DNA from: Variovorax sp. J22G73
Lineage (GTDB): Bacteria > Pseudomonadota > Gammaproteobacteria > Burkholderiales > Burkholderiaceae_C
Assembly: GCF_030317035.1 (NCBI RefSeq)
Contig: NZ_JASZYK010000003.1
Span: forward strand, 310,001 to 374,000
Direction: 5' to 3'
DNA: 64,000 nt
Shown here piece after piece: positions 35,039 to 45,715 of the stretch (positions are counted from its first letter, which is position 1; every line of letters begins with the position of its first letter). The notes beneath the pieces were generated by a model. It searched no databases. It worked only from the letters and a program-made list of their open reading frames with translations, and had not been told where the DNA came from. A program made the translations under genes and the position numbers.

Positions 35039-35791
35039 TCAGCGCCAGCCGCCAGAGGCGCAGATGCGCTCGCCGGTCAGCCAGGCCGCGTCGTCGGAGG
35101 CGAGAAACACCACCGTCGGGGCGATGTCGTCCGGGCTGCCAAAGCGGCCGCCCAGCGGGGTCTGCGACACCATCTGCCTGGCGGCATCGCTGCCCACGAA
35201 GCCGATGCGGCGCGTGCCTTCGGTCTCGGTATGGCCTGGCGCCACCGTGTTGACGCGGATGTTGCGGGCGCCGAGCTCCTTGGACAGCGAGATCGAGATC
35301 GCGTCCATCGCCGCCTTCGTCGCCGCGTAGATCGATGCGTTCGCGAAGGGGTTGTTGCTGATCACCGTGCCGATGTTGACGATGCTGCCCCCGCTCGCCG
35401 GGAACGCCTTCAGGGCCTCCTGCGTCAGCAGCACCGGTCCGAGGATGTTGGTATTGAACTGCCAGTGAAAGGTCTCCTCGGTCACGGCGTCGATGGGCTC
35501 GAACTGGAAGACGCCGGCGTTGTTGACCAGGACGTTCGGCGTGCCAAGCGTCTTCACGATTTCGGCGAACAGGCGTTGGACGTCCTGCGCCTTCGCGACG
35601 TCGCCCTGCACCGCGATGGCCGTGCCGCCTGCGCTGCGGATCGCTTCCACGACGCCTTCCGCCCCGGCCTTGTCGGTGGCGTAGTTGACGGCGACGGCAG
35701 CGCCCGACGACGCCAGTGCGCGGGCGATTCCAGCGCCGATGCCCTTCGATGCGCCGGTGACGATGGCGACTTTGCCTTTGAGATTGTTCAA
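35039..35791 (-). CDS. Short-chain dehydrogenase/reductase (SDR)
   Basis: This 250-residue classical SDR has TGASKGIG (12-19), VLVNNAGVF, and the YAATK catalytic pair, with a C-terminal AWLTGERICASGGWR. It belongs to the 3-ketoacyl-ACP-reductase-like group; the substrate is open. The start codon is TTG, chosen because GGAG lies six bases upstream and no ATG fits the frame. The 214-bp region upstream, before the GST gene, holds no convincing gene. It may form a unit with that GST gene under the divergent LysR regulator, but the gap argues for its own promoter. Confidence 0.9.
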   Translation of the reverse strand: MNNLKGKVAIVTGASKGIGAGIARALASSGAAVAVNYATDKAGAEGVVEAIRSAGGTAIAVQGDVAKAQDVQRLFAEIVKTLGTPNVLVNNAGVFQFEPIDAVTEETFHWQFNTNILGPVLLTQEALKAFPASGGSIVNIGTVISNNPFANASIYAATKAAMDAISISLSKELGARNIRVNTVAPGHTETEGTRRIGFVGSDAARQMVSQTPLGGRFGSPDDIAPTVVFLASDDAAWLTGERICASGGWR

Positions 35792-36005
35792 GATGTACTC
35801 CGATGGTGGTTGATGGATTCACGCGGGCGTTGCAACCGTGTCCCTCGCTTCGGGCGCTCGATGACGGTTTGCAACGACCAGATCCAATGGTCGGGACGGG
35901 AGCCGTTTCGCACCAGACAGGTGGCGGACATACCGGCCATTCCCGACGCGAATACCTGGCAAGACAGAAGCGCCTCCACGTCGATTCGCATGACGGCAAG
36001 GCCTG

Positions 36006-36641
36006 TCAAGCGGCGGGCGGAACCAGTGCCTCGAGGCGCCGGGTGGCGCGCTGCACAGCGTCGCGCTGCTGCACCTTGTCGTACCAGCGGCCGACATGCG
36101 GCGCCGCGCTGAAATCGATGTCGGCGAACGCGCGCCGCCAGAACCAGCCGAAGTGGGCGATGTCGGCAATCGAGTAGAGGTCGCCCGCCACATACCGGCG
36201 CTCGGCGAGCAAGCGGTCCAGCAGCGTCACGATGCGCTGCGCCTCGCCGTGGAAACGGTCGATGGCCAGCGGCAATTTCTCGCTCGCGTTCTTAAGGAAG
36301 AAGCCTGCCTGCCCGAACGCCGGCGCAAGGCCGGACGCATGCAGAAAAAGTTGCTCGAACACACGAGCCCGCCCGATGCCATCGCCGGGCAGAAGCTGGC
36401 CGTGCTTCTCCGCGAGGTACACGAGGATCGCCGCGGACTCGGCGAGGGGCTCGCGGCTCGACAGGGCGGTGTCGACCAGCACCGGCACCTTGCCGTTCGG
36501 ATTCAGCGCGAGAAACGACGCCGCTTTCTGTTCGCCCTTGCGAACGTTGATTGGGCGGAGTTCGTAGCCGGCGCCGAGCTCTTCGAGAGCGATCGCCACT
36601 TTCACACTGTTGGGAGTTGCAAATGCGTAGAGTTGGTACAT
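36006..36641 (-). CDS. Glutathione S-transferase
   Basis: This 211-residue protein has an N-terminal thioredoxin-like domain (LYAFATPNSVKVAIALEELG, then FLALNPNGKVPVLVD and LAESAAILVYLAEKHG, which bind glutathione) and a helical C-terminal domain (VAGDLYSIADIAHFGWFWR). The TPNSVKV start with a Ser near position 12 fits the Ser/Cys-type bacterial GST groups such as YfcG/YghU relatives. It would conjugate or reduce electrophiles with glutathione. It diverges from a LysR gene 164 bp away, which probably regulates it. Confidence 0.9.
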   Translation of the reverse strand: MYQLYAFATPNSVKVAIALEELGAGYELRPINVRKGEQKAASFLALNPNGKVPVLVDTALSSREPLAESAAILVYLAEKHGQLLPGDGIGRARVFEQLFLHASGLAPAFGQAGFFLKNASEKLPLAIDRFHGEAQRIVTLLDRLLAERRYVAGDLYSIADIAHFGWFWRRAFADIDFSAAPHVGRWYDKVQQRDAVQRATRRLEALVPPAA

Positions 36642-36805
36642 GGGTCAAAGCCGTTGAATCGGGCGGCCATTTTCTTGAGGCCTTGTGCGATCGCATACGC
36701 CTGCCGCCCGCATACCGGCTATTCCTTCGAGGCGCGGCTGCTCGAGATTTCATGTCATGAACACCGCGCGTCCACGACCGGATGCGCCAAGAAAAAAGGG
36801 CTCCC

Positions 36806-37711
36806 GTGGACAGATTCGCTGCTATCGAAACCTTCGTGGCCGTCGTGGAAACGGGTTCGTTCTCGGCTGCGGCGCGAAGACTCAAGGTCGGACAGCCGGC
36901 GGTCTCCAAGTCGGTGGCGAACCTCGAGGACAGGCTAGGCGCGCGCCTCCTGCTGCGCGGCAACCGCCAACTGACGACCACCGAGACCGGGCGTGCCTAC
37001 TATTCGTACGCGCGCCGCGCGCTCGACGAAACCGAGGAGGCCGAGCAGGCCGCCCGCGGCAGCGCCGTCGCGCTGACGGGCAGCATCCGCATCTGCGCCG
37101 CGGTCACCTTTGCCCGCCTGCACGTGGTTCCCCAGCTGAAGGGGTTCCTCGCGGCCCACCCCGGGTTGTCGATCGACGTGATGCTCGACGACCGCAACGT
37201 GGACCTTGTCGAAGAAGGCATCGACGTGGCCTTGCGCATGGGCGAGCTGCCCGATTCGGTGATGACGGCGCGACGAATCGGGCAGTCCCGGCGCCTGGTG
37301 GTGGCGACGCCCGCTTACCTGGCGCTCGCCGGCACGCCGCAGTCGCCCGACGCTCTTGTCGCGCACCAGGCGGTCGTCTACGACCGCGGCGGCGGGGGCA
37401 GCGCCTGGCAGTTCCGCAAGGAAGGGCGCGAGGCCTCCGTGACCCTCTCCGGGCGGCTGCGCGTGACAGCGGCCGAAGGCTTGCGCGCGGCGGTGCTCTC
37501 CGACATGGGTCTGGCCGTCGTTTCCGAATGGATGTTCGCACCCGAGCTCGCCGATGGCCGCGTCGTGGATGTGCTGCCTGAGTGGGCGCTGCCACCCATG
37601 GACCTCTGGGCGATGTACCCCTCGGGGCGCCGGGCCAGCGCGAAGGCGCGCGCCTTCGTCGACCATGTCCAGGCCGCGCTCGCTGCCGGCGCGGGCACGT
37701 CGGCGCCGTGA
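36806..37711 (+). CDS. LysR-family transcriptional regulator
   Basis: This 301-residue protein has the LysR HTH (MDRFAAIETFVAVVETGSF with AARRLKVGQPAVSKSVANLE) and a substrate-binding domain of the CrgA/PA4203-like group. The GTG at 36806 gives the standard family N-terminus; an ATG at 36782 would add eight residues. It faces away from the GST gene, which it most likely regulates, and converges on the membrane sulfatase gene. No clear T-N11-A operator stood out in the divergent region. Confidence 0.9.
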   Translation: MDRFAAIETFVAVVETGSFSAAARRLKVGQPAVSKSVANLEDRLGARLLLRGNRQLTTTETGRAYYSYARRALDETEEAEQAARGSAVALTGSIRICAAVTFARLHVVPQLKGFLAAHPGLSIDVMLDDRNVDLVEEGIDVALRMGELPDSVMTARRIGQSRRLVVATPAYLALAGTPQSPDALVAHQAVVYDRGGGGSAWQFRKEGREASVTLSGRLRVTAAEGLRAAVLSDMGLAVVSEWMFAPELADGRVVDVLPEWALPPMDLWAMYPSGRRASAKARAFVDHVQAALAAGAGTSAP

Positions 37712-37763
37712 CGAGGCAAGCTACAGCTCGGCCTTCACCGTCACAGTCGCAGTCGCAGTCGCC

Positions 37764-39590
37764 TTATCGGGTGAACGACTCCACGGCCACCGGGATGCTC
37801 GGCGCCTCCCAGCGGTAGCTGCCGCCGAGCACATCGCGCTCCGCCTTCTGCCCGCTCCACTGGATGCGCAGCATGTCCATCAGCGTCCACCCCGTCCAGT
37901 CCGCGCGAAACGGTTGCTGCGCCGCGTGCGGCGGCCAGGGCTGCTGGTTGCGCCAGGCCACGGCCGGGATGCGGTAGCCCGACGCCGTCGACGGGCTGTG
38001 CCCCGCGCGGTCGCTGACGTGGCCCACCTCCTGCCCGTGGTCCGACAGGTACATCCACGCGCGGTATTCGTCGGGCTTGCCCGCGCTGCGCGTCTGCTGC
38101 AGCAGCTCCGACACGACGAAGTCGTGGTACAGCAGCGCGGCGTCGTACTCCTGGCGAAAGCGGCGCACCCAGGCCGAGCGGCCTTCCTTCACCAGGCCGT
38201 TTTCCACCGCGTCGACGTCGTCGTCGAAGGGGTTGGCGTTGGCCGGAAAGCGCAGGCTGTAGTGCGGGTGCGCGCCCATCAGGTGCACCACGATCAGCTT
38301 GCGCTCGGTGCTGGTGTCCGCGAAGGCCTCCTGCACGCAGTCGAGGATCTCGCCGTCGAGCGACGCGCTGGCCCGCCCCGGCGTGCGGTTGACCATGTCG
38401 ACCACGTCGGCGAAGCGCGCGTGCTGCTGCTCGATGGCCAGGTCGTCGTGGTTGCTGATCCACCAGACCTTGTAGCCCGCGGCGCGCGCCAGGGCCAGCA
38501 CGTGCGGCGGGTTGTCGCTCTCGGGCAGGCCGAAATGGAACATGTTGCGCAAGGCGGGCAGCGTGCTGGCATCTACCGACCATGCGTTCTTCAGCACGGC
38601 CATCTGCTCGCCGGCCTGCGCCTTGTGCGCCTGCAGGCGCGGCGTGGTCGGACGGCCGTAGCCGTACAGGCCCATGTTGTCGCGGTTGATGCTGTCGGTA
38701 ATGACCAGCACCACGGTGGAAGGCCCGGCCTGCGTGATGACGGGCGCGATGGCCTTGGCCTGCGCCATGAGGCGGTCGCGCTGCTTCTGCTGGTCGGCCC
38801 AGGCGGACTGCAGCGTGTGCAGGGATTCCACCCACTGTGCCCAGAAGATGGCGGGATGCAGGCGTCGCCAGGGCTTGCTGGCATAGGCCACGCAGGACAC
38901 GAGCAGCGCGAGCGCGACCAGCGCGGTGAGCCAGCGCGATGAGCGGGGGGTGCGGGCCGTGGAAGCTGTTGATGAGGTCGCCGGTGCTTCTCGTTGCGCA
39001 CCTTGCGCCCCTCGCTGCGCGAACATGCCCACCAGCACGCCCGCGCCCACCAGCACCGCGCACCACACGGCCGCCGAGCGCCAGTGCATCCACAGGTACT
39101 CGCCGCTCTCGCGCGCATTGGTGTTGGCCGCGGCGCCCAGCACCATGGCGCCGTCGGGCGCGGCCTGGTAGGTGTCGAGCAGGTAGGCGCGCACGGCGCC
39201 GTCGAGCGCGAAGCCCATGGCCCAGAGCCAGACGCACACCGTGCGCAACCGCCGCATGCGCGCGCTGCGCAACGGCCACAGCAGCCACAGCACGGCGGGC
39301 GCGGCCAGCACCGCGAGTTGCGTGATGCGCCGGCCGTCGTGGCCCAGCGCGATGAGCGCGAGCAGCGCGGCGCCGACCACGCCGCAGGCGAGCAGGGCGC
39401 CGCGGGGAGGCGGTTGGCCTGGTGCAGGTGGCACAGGTGACGCAAATGACGCGGGGGCGTCTGGCAGAGGGGTGGTCAAGGGAATGGGGCGCGCTGTGTG
39501 CGGCAGGAGCAAAGCAAGGGCCGGGGCGGGCAGGCAGGCAGGCAGGCAAGGGGCACGGTCTGGGCGGCCGCATTCTGGCCCGCGGCACAC
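37764..39590 (-). CDS. Phosphoethanolamine-transferase-like membrane sulfatase
   Basis: This protein of up to 608 residues has an N-terminal membrane part (four to five hydrophobic segments, such as GVVGAALLALIALG and LAVLAAPAVLWLLWPL) and a C-terminal sulfatase-fold domain. The latter shows VLVITDSINRDNMGLYGYGR near residue 295, SVDASTLPALRNMF with a likely nucleophilic Thr, and YLSDHGQEVGH near 520 for metal binding. This matches the EptA/CptA group that adds phosphoethanolamine to lipid A or other envelope glycans. The N-terminus is uncertain: the frame opens with a GTG at 39590 and runs through a tetranucleotide repeat; a start after the repeat is possible. Confidence 0.85.
   Translation of the reverse strand: MCRGPECGRPDRAPCLPACLPAPALALLLPHTARPIPLTTPLPDAPASFASPVPPAPGQPPPRGALLACGVVGAALLALIALGHDGRRITQLAVLAAPAVLWLLWPLRSARMRRLRTVCVWLWAMGFALDGAVRAYLLDTYQAAPDGAMVLGAAANTNARESGEYLWMHWRSAAVWCAVLVGAGVLVGMFAQRGAQGAQREAPATSSTASTARTPRSSRWLTALVALALLVSCVAYASKPWRRLHPAIFWAQWVESLHTLQSAWADQQKQRDRLMAQAKAIAPVITQAGPSTVVLVITDSINRDNMGLYGYGRPTTPRLQAHKAQAGEQMAVLKNAWSVDASTLPALRNMFHFGLPESDNPPHVLALARAAGYKVWWISNHDDLAIEQQHARFADVVDMVNRTPGRASASLDGEILDCVQEAFADTSTERKLIVVHLMGAHPHYSLRFPANANPFDDDVDAVENGLVKEGRSAWVRRFRQEYDAALLYHDFVVSELLQQTRSAGKPDEYRAWMYLSDHGQEVGHVSDRAGHSPSTASGYRIPAVAWRNQQPWPPHAAQQPFRADWTGWTLMDMLRIQWSGQKAERDVLGGSYRWEAPSIPVAVESFTR
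39529..39548. repeat. Tetranucleotide tandem repeat (GGCA)5
   Basis: Five perfect copies of GGCA lie at 39529-39548, inside the 5-prime end of the frame of the membrane sulfatase gene (TGCC on its coding strand, encoding CLPACLPA). Gain or loss of one unit would shift the frame if translation starts upstream. Five copies is at the low end for slippage. Confidence 0.85.
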
Positions 39591-39734
39591 GCCGCACCCC
39601 CCAGTGCCCCGATGGCGGCAAGGTGTTTTCAGCGGGGCGCCCGCGGAACTTGTTCACCATCGGGGCGCCCAGACGGGCTCCCCCCGGCGCCGCCGGACAC
39701 CGCTCCCTAGCTACAGAAAAGGAACCCTCGCTCC

Positions 39735-40256
39735 ATGGTCAGACCCAGCCGCTCGCTCGCCCACCGCCCCACCCCTGTCGTGACCCGTGCCTTCACCGGT
39801 GTCTTCACGCGTGCCTTTGCGTTGCTGCTCGCCTTCGCGCTTTCGTGGCTGGTGCTGCCGGCCGCGTCCGCCGCGCAACCGCAGATGGTCAGCGTCGCCG
39901 TCAAGACGCTCAACATGCGCACCGGCCCGGGCCCGCGCTACGAAACGCACTGGACCGTCAGCAAGGGCTACCCGTTCAAGGTGATCGGCCGCAAGGGCGA
40001 CTGGCTGCACGTGAGCGACTTCGAGGGCGACAAGGCCTGGGTCTTCCGCCCGATGACCAGCAAGGCGCCGCACCGCGTGGTGAAGGCGCCCGTGGCCAAC
40101 CTGCGCCGCGCGCCGGGCACGCGCAGCCCGGTGGTGAAGAAGGCCGGCTACGGCGACGTGCTGCGCACGCTGGAGCGCCGCGGCGATTGGCTCAAGGTGC
40201 AGCACGAAGGCGGCACCACCGGCTGGGTGCAGTCGCGGCTGACCTGGGGTTGGTAA
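39735..40256 (+). CDS. Secreted protein with two bacterial SH3 domains
   Basis: This 173-residue protein has an Arg-rich N-terminus and a signal peptide (about 1-47, ending LPAASAAQ), then two SH3b repeats. The first carries VAVKTLNMRTGPGPRYETHW and GDWLHVSDFEGDKAWVF; the second VANLRRAPGTRSPVVKKAGYG and GDWLKVQHEGGTTGWVQ. Such proteins bind peptidoglycan or proline-rich peptides in the periplasm. It is monocistronic, divergent from the membrane sulfatase and convergent with glpK. Confidence 0.88.
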   Translation: MVRPSRSLAHRPTPVVTRAFTGVFTRAFALLLAFALSWLVLPAASAAQPQMVSVAVKTLNMRTGPGPRYETHWTVSKGYPFKVIGRKGDWLHVSDFEGDKAWVFRPMTSKAPHRVVKAPVANLRRAPGTRSPVVKKAGYGDVLRTLERRGDWLKVQHEGGTTGWVQSRLTWGW

Positions 40257-40297
40257 CTGAAGCGGGTTGCTGCTGCTGGCAGCCGCGCGCAGTTGCC

Positions 40298-41794
40298 TCA
40301 GGTCGCCGTGGCCTGGCGCACCGCGCGCTCCCAGCGCGCCATCGATTCCTCGGCCTGCGCGCGGCCCATGGTAGGCAGGAAGCGGCGCTCGACCTTCCAC
40401 AGCTTCGACAGCTGGCGCGCGTCGCTGTACACGCCGGTCGACAGGCCCGCGAGGTAAGCCGCGCCCAGCGCGGTGGTCTCGACGACCTCGGGCCGCACCA
40501 CCGGAATGCCCAGCAGGTCGGCCTGGAACTGCATCAGCAGGTCGTTCACGCTGGCCCCGCCGTCCACCCGCAGTTCGGCCACGGGCTTGCCGCCCGCGGC
40601 CACCGCGTCGCGGCTCATGGCCTGCAGCAGCGCGGCGCTCTGGTAGGCGATGCTTTCCAGCGCCGCACGCGCGATGTGCGCGACTGTGGTCCCACGCGTG
40701 AGACCGGTGATGGTGCCGCGCGCGTCCGCGTCCCAGTAGGGCGCGCCCAGGCCGGTGAAGGCCGGCACCATCATCACGCCGCCCGCGTCGGGCACGCTCT
40801 CGGCCAGCGACTGCACCTCGGCGCTGCCCTTGATGGCCTTGAGGCCGTCGCGCAGCCACTGCACCACCGCGCCGCCGACGAACACGCTGCCCTCCATGGC
40901 GTACTGCGGCGTGGTGTCGGCCTGCGCGGCGCTGGTCACCAGCAGGCCGTTGTGCGAAGGCTGGAAGGCGCCGCCCGTGTGCATCAGCAGGAAGCAGCCG
41001 GTGCCGTAGGTGTTCTTGGCCATGCCGGCCTCGAAGCAGGCCTGGCCGAACAACGCGCTCTGCTGGTCGCCGGCCACGCCGCCGATGGGCAGCGCGTGGC
41101 CCAGCAGCGCGGCGTCGGTGTCGGCGAAGTGCGAGCTCGACGGCTGCACCTGCGGCATCAGCGCGGCGGGAATGTCCAGCGCCTTCAGCAGGTCGGCGTC
41201 CCATGCGTTGTCGTGCACGTTGAAGAGCATGGTGCGCGAGGCGTTGCTCACGTCGGTCACGTGCACCTTGCCGCCGGTGAGCTGCCACATGAGCCAGCTG
41301 TCGACCGTGCCGAAGGCGAGCTCGCCGCGCTCGGCCTGCGCGCGCGCGCCGGGCACGTTGTCCAGCAGCCAGCGCAGCTTGGTGCCGGAAAAATACGCGT
41401 CGATCACCAGGCCGGTCTTCTCGCGGATGGTGTCGGTCATGCCCTCGTCGCGCAGCCTGGCGCACAGCGGCTCGGCGCGCCGGTCTTGCCAGACGATGGC
41501 GTGGTGCACGGGCTGGCCGGTCTTGCGGTTCCACAGCACGGTGGTCTCGCGCTGGTTGGTGATGCCGATGGCGTGGATGTCGGTGGGCTGAAGCCCGGCC
41601 TTGGCCAGCACCTCGCGCGCGGTGGCGAGCTGGCTGCGCCAGATTTCCATCGGGTCGTGCTCGACCCAGCCCGGCTGCGGGTAGATCTGCGTGAGCTCCT
41701 TCTGCGCGATGGCGACGATGCGGCCTTCGCGGTCGAACACGATGCTGCGCGAGCTGGAGGTGCCCTGGTCGAGGGCGAGCAGGTAGGTGGTCAT
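40298..41794 (-). CDS. glpK: Glycerol kinase
   Basis: This 498-residue FGGY-family kinase transfers phosphate from ATP to glycerol, giving sn-glycerol 3-phosphate for GlpD. It has the standard N-terminal [69 protein letters not shown] and the C-terminal [23 protein letters not shown]. Length equals the usual family length and I see no missing block. It lies 74 bp downstream of glpR on the same strand and is probably co-transcribed with it. Confidence 0.97.
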   Translation of the reverse strand: MTTYLLALDQGTSSSRSIVFDREGRIVAIAQKELTQIYPQPGWVEHDPMEIWRSQLATAREVLAKAGLQPTDIHAIGITNQRETTVLWNRKTGQPVHHAIVWQDRRAEPLCARLRDEGMTDTIREKTGLVIDAYFSGTKLRWLLDNVPGARAQAERGELAFGTVDSWLMWQLTGGKVHVTDVSNASRTMLFNVHDNAWDADLLKALDIPAALMPQVQPSSSHFADTDAALLGHALPIGGVAGDQQSALFGQACFEAGMAKNTYGTGCFLLMHTGGAFQPSHNGLLVTSAAQADTTPQYAMEGSVFVGGAVVQWLRDGLKAIKGSAEVQSLAESVPDAGGVMMVPAFTGLGAPYWDADARGTITGLTRGTTVAHIARAALESIAYQSAALLQAMSRDAVAAGGKPVAELRVDGGASVNDLLMQFQADLLGIPVVRPEVVETTALGAAYLAGLSTGVYSDARQLSKLWKVERRFLPTMGRAQAEESMARWERAVRQATAT

Positions 41795-41868
41795 GGTTTA
41801 CGTGGTCCTCGTAGTCCGGTCTTGCGCCTTGTCCCTGTGGGGCAAGGCTGGCAGGCGGGGCCGCGCGC

Positions 41869-42639
41869 TCATGCGTCCCTGGCGATTTCCAGGCGCACCT
41901 GCGCGCTCTCCAGCAGTTCCGGGAACGGCGCTGGCGGTTGCGCGTCGGTGAACAGCCAGTCGATCTGCGACAGCGTGCCCAGCTGGATCATCGCGGGCCG
42001 GTTGAACTTGCTCGCGTCGGCCGCCAGCCACACCTCGCGCGCCTGCGCGATGATGGTCTGCGCCACCTTCACCTCGCGCAGGTCGAAGTCGCGCAGCGAG
42101 CCGTCCGACTCGATGCTCGACACGCCGATGAGCGCGATGTCCACCTTGAACTGGCGGATGAAGTCGATGGTGGCCTCGCCCACCACGGCACGGTCGCGCG
42201 GGCGCACCGAGCCGCCCGCCACGATCACCTCGCAGTTGGTGTTGCCGCTCAGGATGGTGGCGACGTTCAGGTTGTTGGTGATCACGCGCAGGCCGGTGTG
42301 GCGCATCAGCGCCTTGGCGATGGCCTCGGTGGTGGTGCCGATGTTCAGGATCAGCGAGCAGTCGTTGGGCACCAGCTCGGCCACGCGGCGGGCGATGCGC
42401 GCCTTGCCTTCGGCGTTCAGGGTCTCGCGCTGCTGGTAGCCGATGTTCTCGGTGGTCGAGCTGGGCACTCGCACCCCGCCGTGGAACCGTGTCAGCAAGC
42501 CCGCGTCGGCCAGCCGCTGCACGTCGCGCCGCACGGTCTGGAGGGTCACGCCGAGCATCTCGGCCAGCTGTTCGACGGTGACGGAGCCGCGCGTGCGCAC
42601 GGTGTCAAGGAGGTTGATCTGGCGCGGATTGGAGTTCAC
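41869..42639 (-). CDS. glpR: DeoR-family glycerol regulator
   Basis: This 256-residue repressor has a DeoR N-terminal HTH (RQINLLDTVRTRGSVTVEQL, LGVTLQTVRRDVQRLADAGLLTRFHGG) and a sugar-phosphate-sensing domain of the DeoR type (LILNIGTTTEAIAKAL, VIVAGGSVRPRDRAVVGEAT, LIGVSSIESDGSL). It is expected to bind sn-glycerol 3-phosphate and release its operators. It diverges from glpD over 120 bp that contain a repeated AAAACGAA motif, and heads the unit with glpK. Confidence 0.94.
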   Translation of the reverse strand: MNSNPRQINLLDTVRTRGSVTVEQLAEMLGVTLQTVRRDVQRLADAGLLTRFHGGVRVPSSTTENIGYQQRETLNAEGKARIARRVAELVPNDCSLILNIGTTTEAIAKALMRHTGLRVITNNLNVATILSGNTNCEVIVAGGSVRPRDRAVVGEATIDFIRQFKVDIALIGVSSIESDGSLRDFDLREVKVAQTIIAQAREVWLAADASKFNRPAMIQLGTLSQIDWLFTDAQPPAPFPELLESAQVRLEIARDA

Positions 42640-42694
42640 AGAGGCGTCGTGGAGTGCGGGAAAACTGCGCCAAGGTTACAGTGCGCCCCAATTT

Positions 42695-42714
42695 AAAACG
42701 AAAGAAAACGAATG
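42695..42714. promoter_or_regulatory. Candidate GlpR operator
   Basis: Two direct decamers abut: AAAACGAAAG at 42695-42704 and AAAACGAATG at 42705-42714. On the other strand this reads as repeated TTTCGTTTT, the kind of direct repeat bound by several DeoR-family repressors. The site lies in the 120-bp glpR-glpD divergent region, so one site could control both directions. Assignment is inference. Confidence 0.55.
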
Positions 42715-42759
42715 CACTTAGGGAAAACTCGGGGGAAAATCGCGCTAAAAGGAACCTAA

Positions 42760-44436
42760 GTGAAAAATCTCGAAAATACAATGGCCGCCGTTGGTGACCC
42801 AGGTCACGGATCCACGGAAGTTCTTCCAGTGAGCGATTTCTCCTCCGCCTCGCCCCAGCCAGCGAACCCGGCCCCCGCCGCCGCGGATTGCGACGTGCTG
42901 GTCGTGGGCGGCGGCATCAACGGCTGCGGCATCGCACGCGACCTGGCCGGCCGGGGCTGGCGCGTGGTGCTGTGCGAGAAGGACGACCTGGCCTCGCACA
43001 CCTCTTCTTCTTCCACCAAGCTGATCCACGGCGGGCTGCGCTACCTGGAGTATTACGAGTTCTCGCTGGTGCGCAAGGCATTGCAGGAGCGCGAGGTGCT
43101 GCTCAAGAGCGCGCCGCACATCATGTGGCCGCTGCGCTTCGTCATGCCGCACGACCCCCGGGACAAGTCTTTGCGCCCGGCCTGGATGATCCGCATCGGC
43201 CTGTTCATGTACGACCACCTCGCCAAGCGCGAGGTGCTGCCGCCCTCGCGCAGCGTCGACCTGCGCCGCCACGCGGCCGGCAAGCCGCTGAAGGACCAGT
43301 ACAAGCGCGGCTTCGTGTATTCCGACGGCTGGGTCGACGACGCCCGCCTGGTGGTGCTGAACGCGCTGGACGCGCAAGCACGCGGGGCCGAGGTGCTCAC
43401 GCGCACGCGCTGCGTGCATGTGCAGCGCGGCGCCGACGACTGGGTCGCCACGCTGGAAGGGCCCGATGGCGCCCATCGCACGCTGCGCGCCCGCGCGGTG
43501 GTCAATGCGGCGGGGCCGTGGGCCGAGTCCTTTCTGCGCGGCGTGGCGCACTCGGCCAAGGGCGAGGCGCTGGCCACCAAGAGCCTGCGGCTGGTGAAGG
43601 GCAGCCATATCGTGGTGCCGCGGCTGTTCGAGCACGACCACGCCTACATCTTCCAGAACCCCGACAAGCGGATCATCTTCGCCATTCCGTACCAGGACGA
43701 GTTCACGCTGATCGGCACCACCGACATCGAGATCAGCGGCGACGACCCGGGCGGCGCGCGCATCGAGCAGGAAGAAATCGACTACCTCTGCACCCAGGCC
43801 AGCCGCTACTTCGACAAGCCCATCGTGCCGGCCGACGTGGTGTGGACCTATTCGGGCGTGCGCCCGCTGCTGGACGACGCCTCGGGCGACCCGTCGGCGG
43901 TCACGCGCGACTACCTGCTCGAGTCGAACACCGCGGCCGCGCCGCTGCTGTCGGTGTGGGGCGGCAAGATCACCACCTTTCGCAAGCTGGCCGAGGACGC
44001 GGCCGCCGAGGTCGGCAAGATGCTGGGCCAGTCGAGCGAGCAGCGCCCGGCCTGGACCGACGGCGCCTTCCTCGCGGGCGGCGACCTGTCGGGCTGGATC
44101 GGCGCGGCGCAGCGCCCGGACACCGACTTCGAGCGCTTCGTGTCCGCCGTGCAGGCCAAGCACCCGTGGCTGTACGGCCAGCTGGCCCGCCGCCTGGCGC
44201 GGGCCTACGGCGCGCGCATTGGCGACGTGCTGGGCGACGCCAGGTCTTTTGCCGACCTGGGGGCCGAAGTGGCGCCCGGGCTGTTCGAGCGCGAACTGCG
44301 CTTTCTGCAAGACCACGAGTGGGCGGTGAGCGCGCAGGACGTGCTCTGGCGCCGCTCGAAGCTGGGGCTGCACTACACGCCCGAACAGCGCGAACAGGTG
44401 GATGCGTGGATGCAGCGGCACGCGAAAGCGGTTTAA
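42760..44436 (+). CDS. glpD: Glycerol-3-phosphate dehydrogenase (quinone-linked)
   Basis: This 558-residue FAD enzyme oxidises sn-glycerol 3-phosphate to dihydroxyacetone phosphate at the inner membrane, passing electrons to quinone. The FAD motif is CDVLVVGGGINGCGIARDLA, followed by SSSSTKLIHGGLRYLEYYEF, IIFAIPYQDEFTLIGTTD and SVWGGKITTFRKLAEDA, all family hallmarks, and a C-terminal DUF of the type LGLHYTPEQREQVDAWM. An extra 40 residues rich in Ala, Ser and Pro precede the FAD fold. The GTG at 42760 has AAGGAA six bases upstream and is preferred to the ATG at 42781. Confidence 0.97.
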   Translation: MKNLENTMAAVGDPGHGSTEVLPVSDFSSASPQPANPAPAAADCDVLVVGGGINGCGIARDLAGRGWRVVLCEKDDLASHTSSSSTKLIHGGLRYLEYYEFSLVRKALQEREVLLKSAPHIMWPLRFVMPHDPRDKSLRPAWMIRIGLFMYDHLAKREVLPPSRSVDLRRHAAGKPLKDQYKRGFVYSDGWVDDARLVVLNALDAQARGAEVLTRTRCVHVQRGADDWVATLEGPDGAHRTLRARAVVNAAGPWAESFLRGVAHSAKGEALATKSLRLVKGSHIVVPRLFEHDHAYIFQNPDKRIIFAIPYQDEFTLIGTTDIEISGDDPGGARIEQEEIDYLCTQASRYFDKPIVPADVVWTYSGVRPLLDDASGDPSAVTRDYLLESNTAAAPLLSVWGGKITTFRKLAEDAAAEVGKMLGQSSEQRPAWTDGAFLAGGDLSGWIGAAQRPDTDFERFVSAVQAKHPWLYGQLARRLARAYGARIGDVLGDARSFADLGAEVAPGLFERELRFLQDHEWAVSAQDVLWRRSKLGLHYTPEQREQVDAWMQRHAKAV

Positions 44437-44584
44437 AACGGCGGGGAAAAGGGCGGCCGGCGAAGGCCCATCGATAGAAGACGAGCAGGGCGACAGTCAG
44501 ACAGAGCGATACCAAGAGCGATACCGGGACCGAGAGCGAGTGACCAGCGGCTGAACCAAGACCCGTAACGGGCGGAGGGGACAC

Positions 44585-45661
<1,077 letters not shown>

Positions 45662-45662
45662 G

Positions 45663-45706
45663 CCCCCTCGTTCATCACTGCGTGTATTCGCTGCCCCCCG
45701 AGGGGG
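45663..45706. repeat. C/G hairpin between glpS and glpT
   Basis: CCCCCTCG at 45663-45670 is the exact complement of CGAGGGGG at 45699-45706. This palindromic CCCCC/GGGGG unit resembles small intergenic repeats common in Comamonadaceae. It fills the only gap between glpS and glpT and may modulate relative translation or mRNA stability. Confidence 0.6.
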
Positions 45707-45715
45707 AGGTGTGAG

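Noticed and set aside
35788..36009. A 73-codon minus-strand frame between the SDR and GST genes
   Set aside because: It has no ribosome-binding site and no family pattern, and it overlaps the likely promoter and leader of the SDR gene.
37741..37758. Three CAGTCG-type units between the LysR gene and the membrane sulfatase gene
   Set aside because: Only about three copies lie outside any coding frame, too few to suggest slippage.
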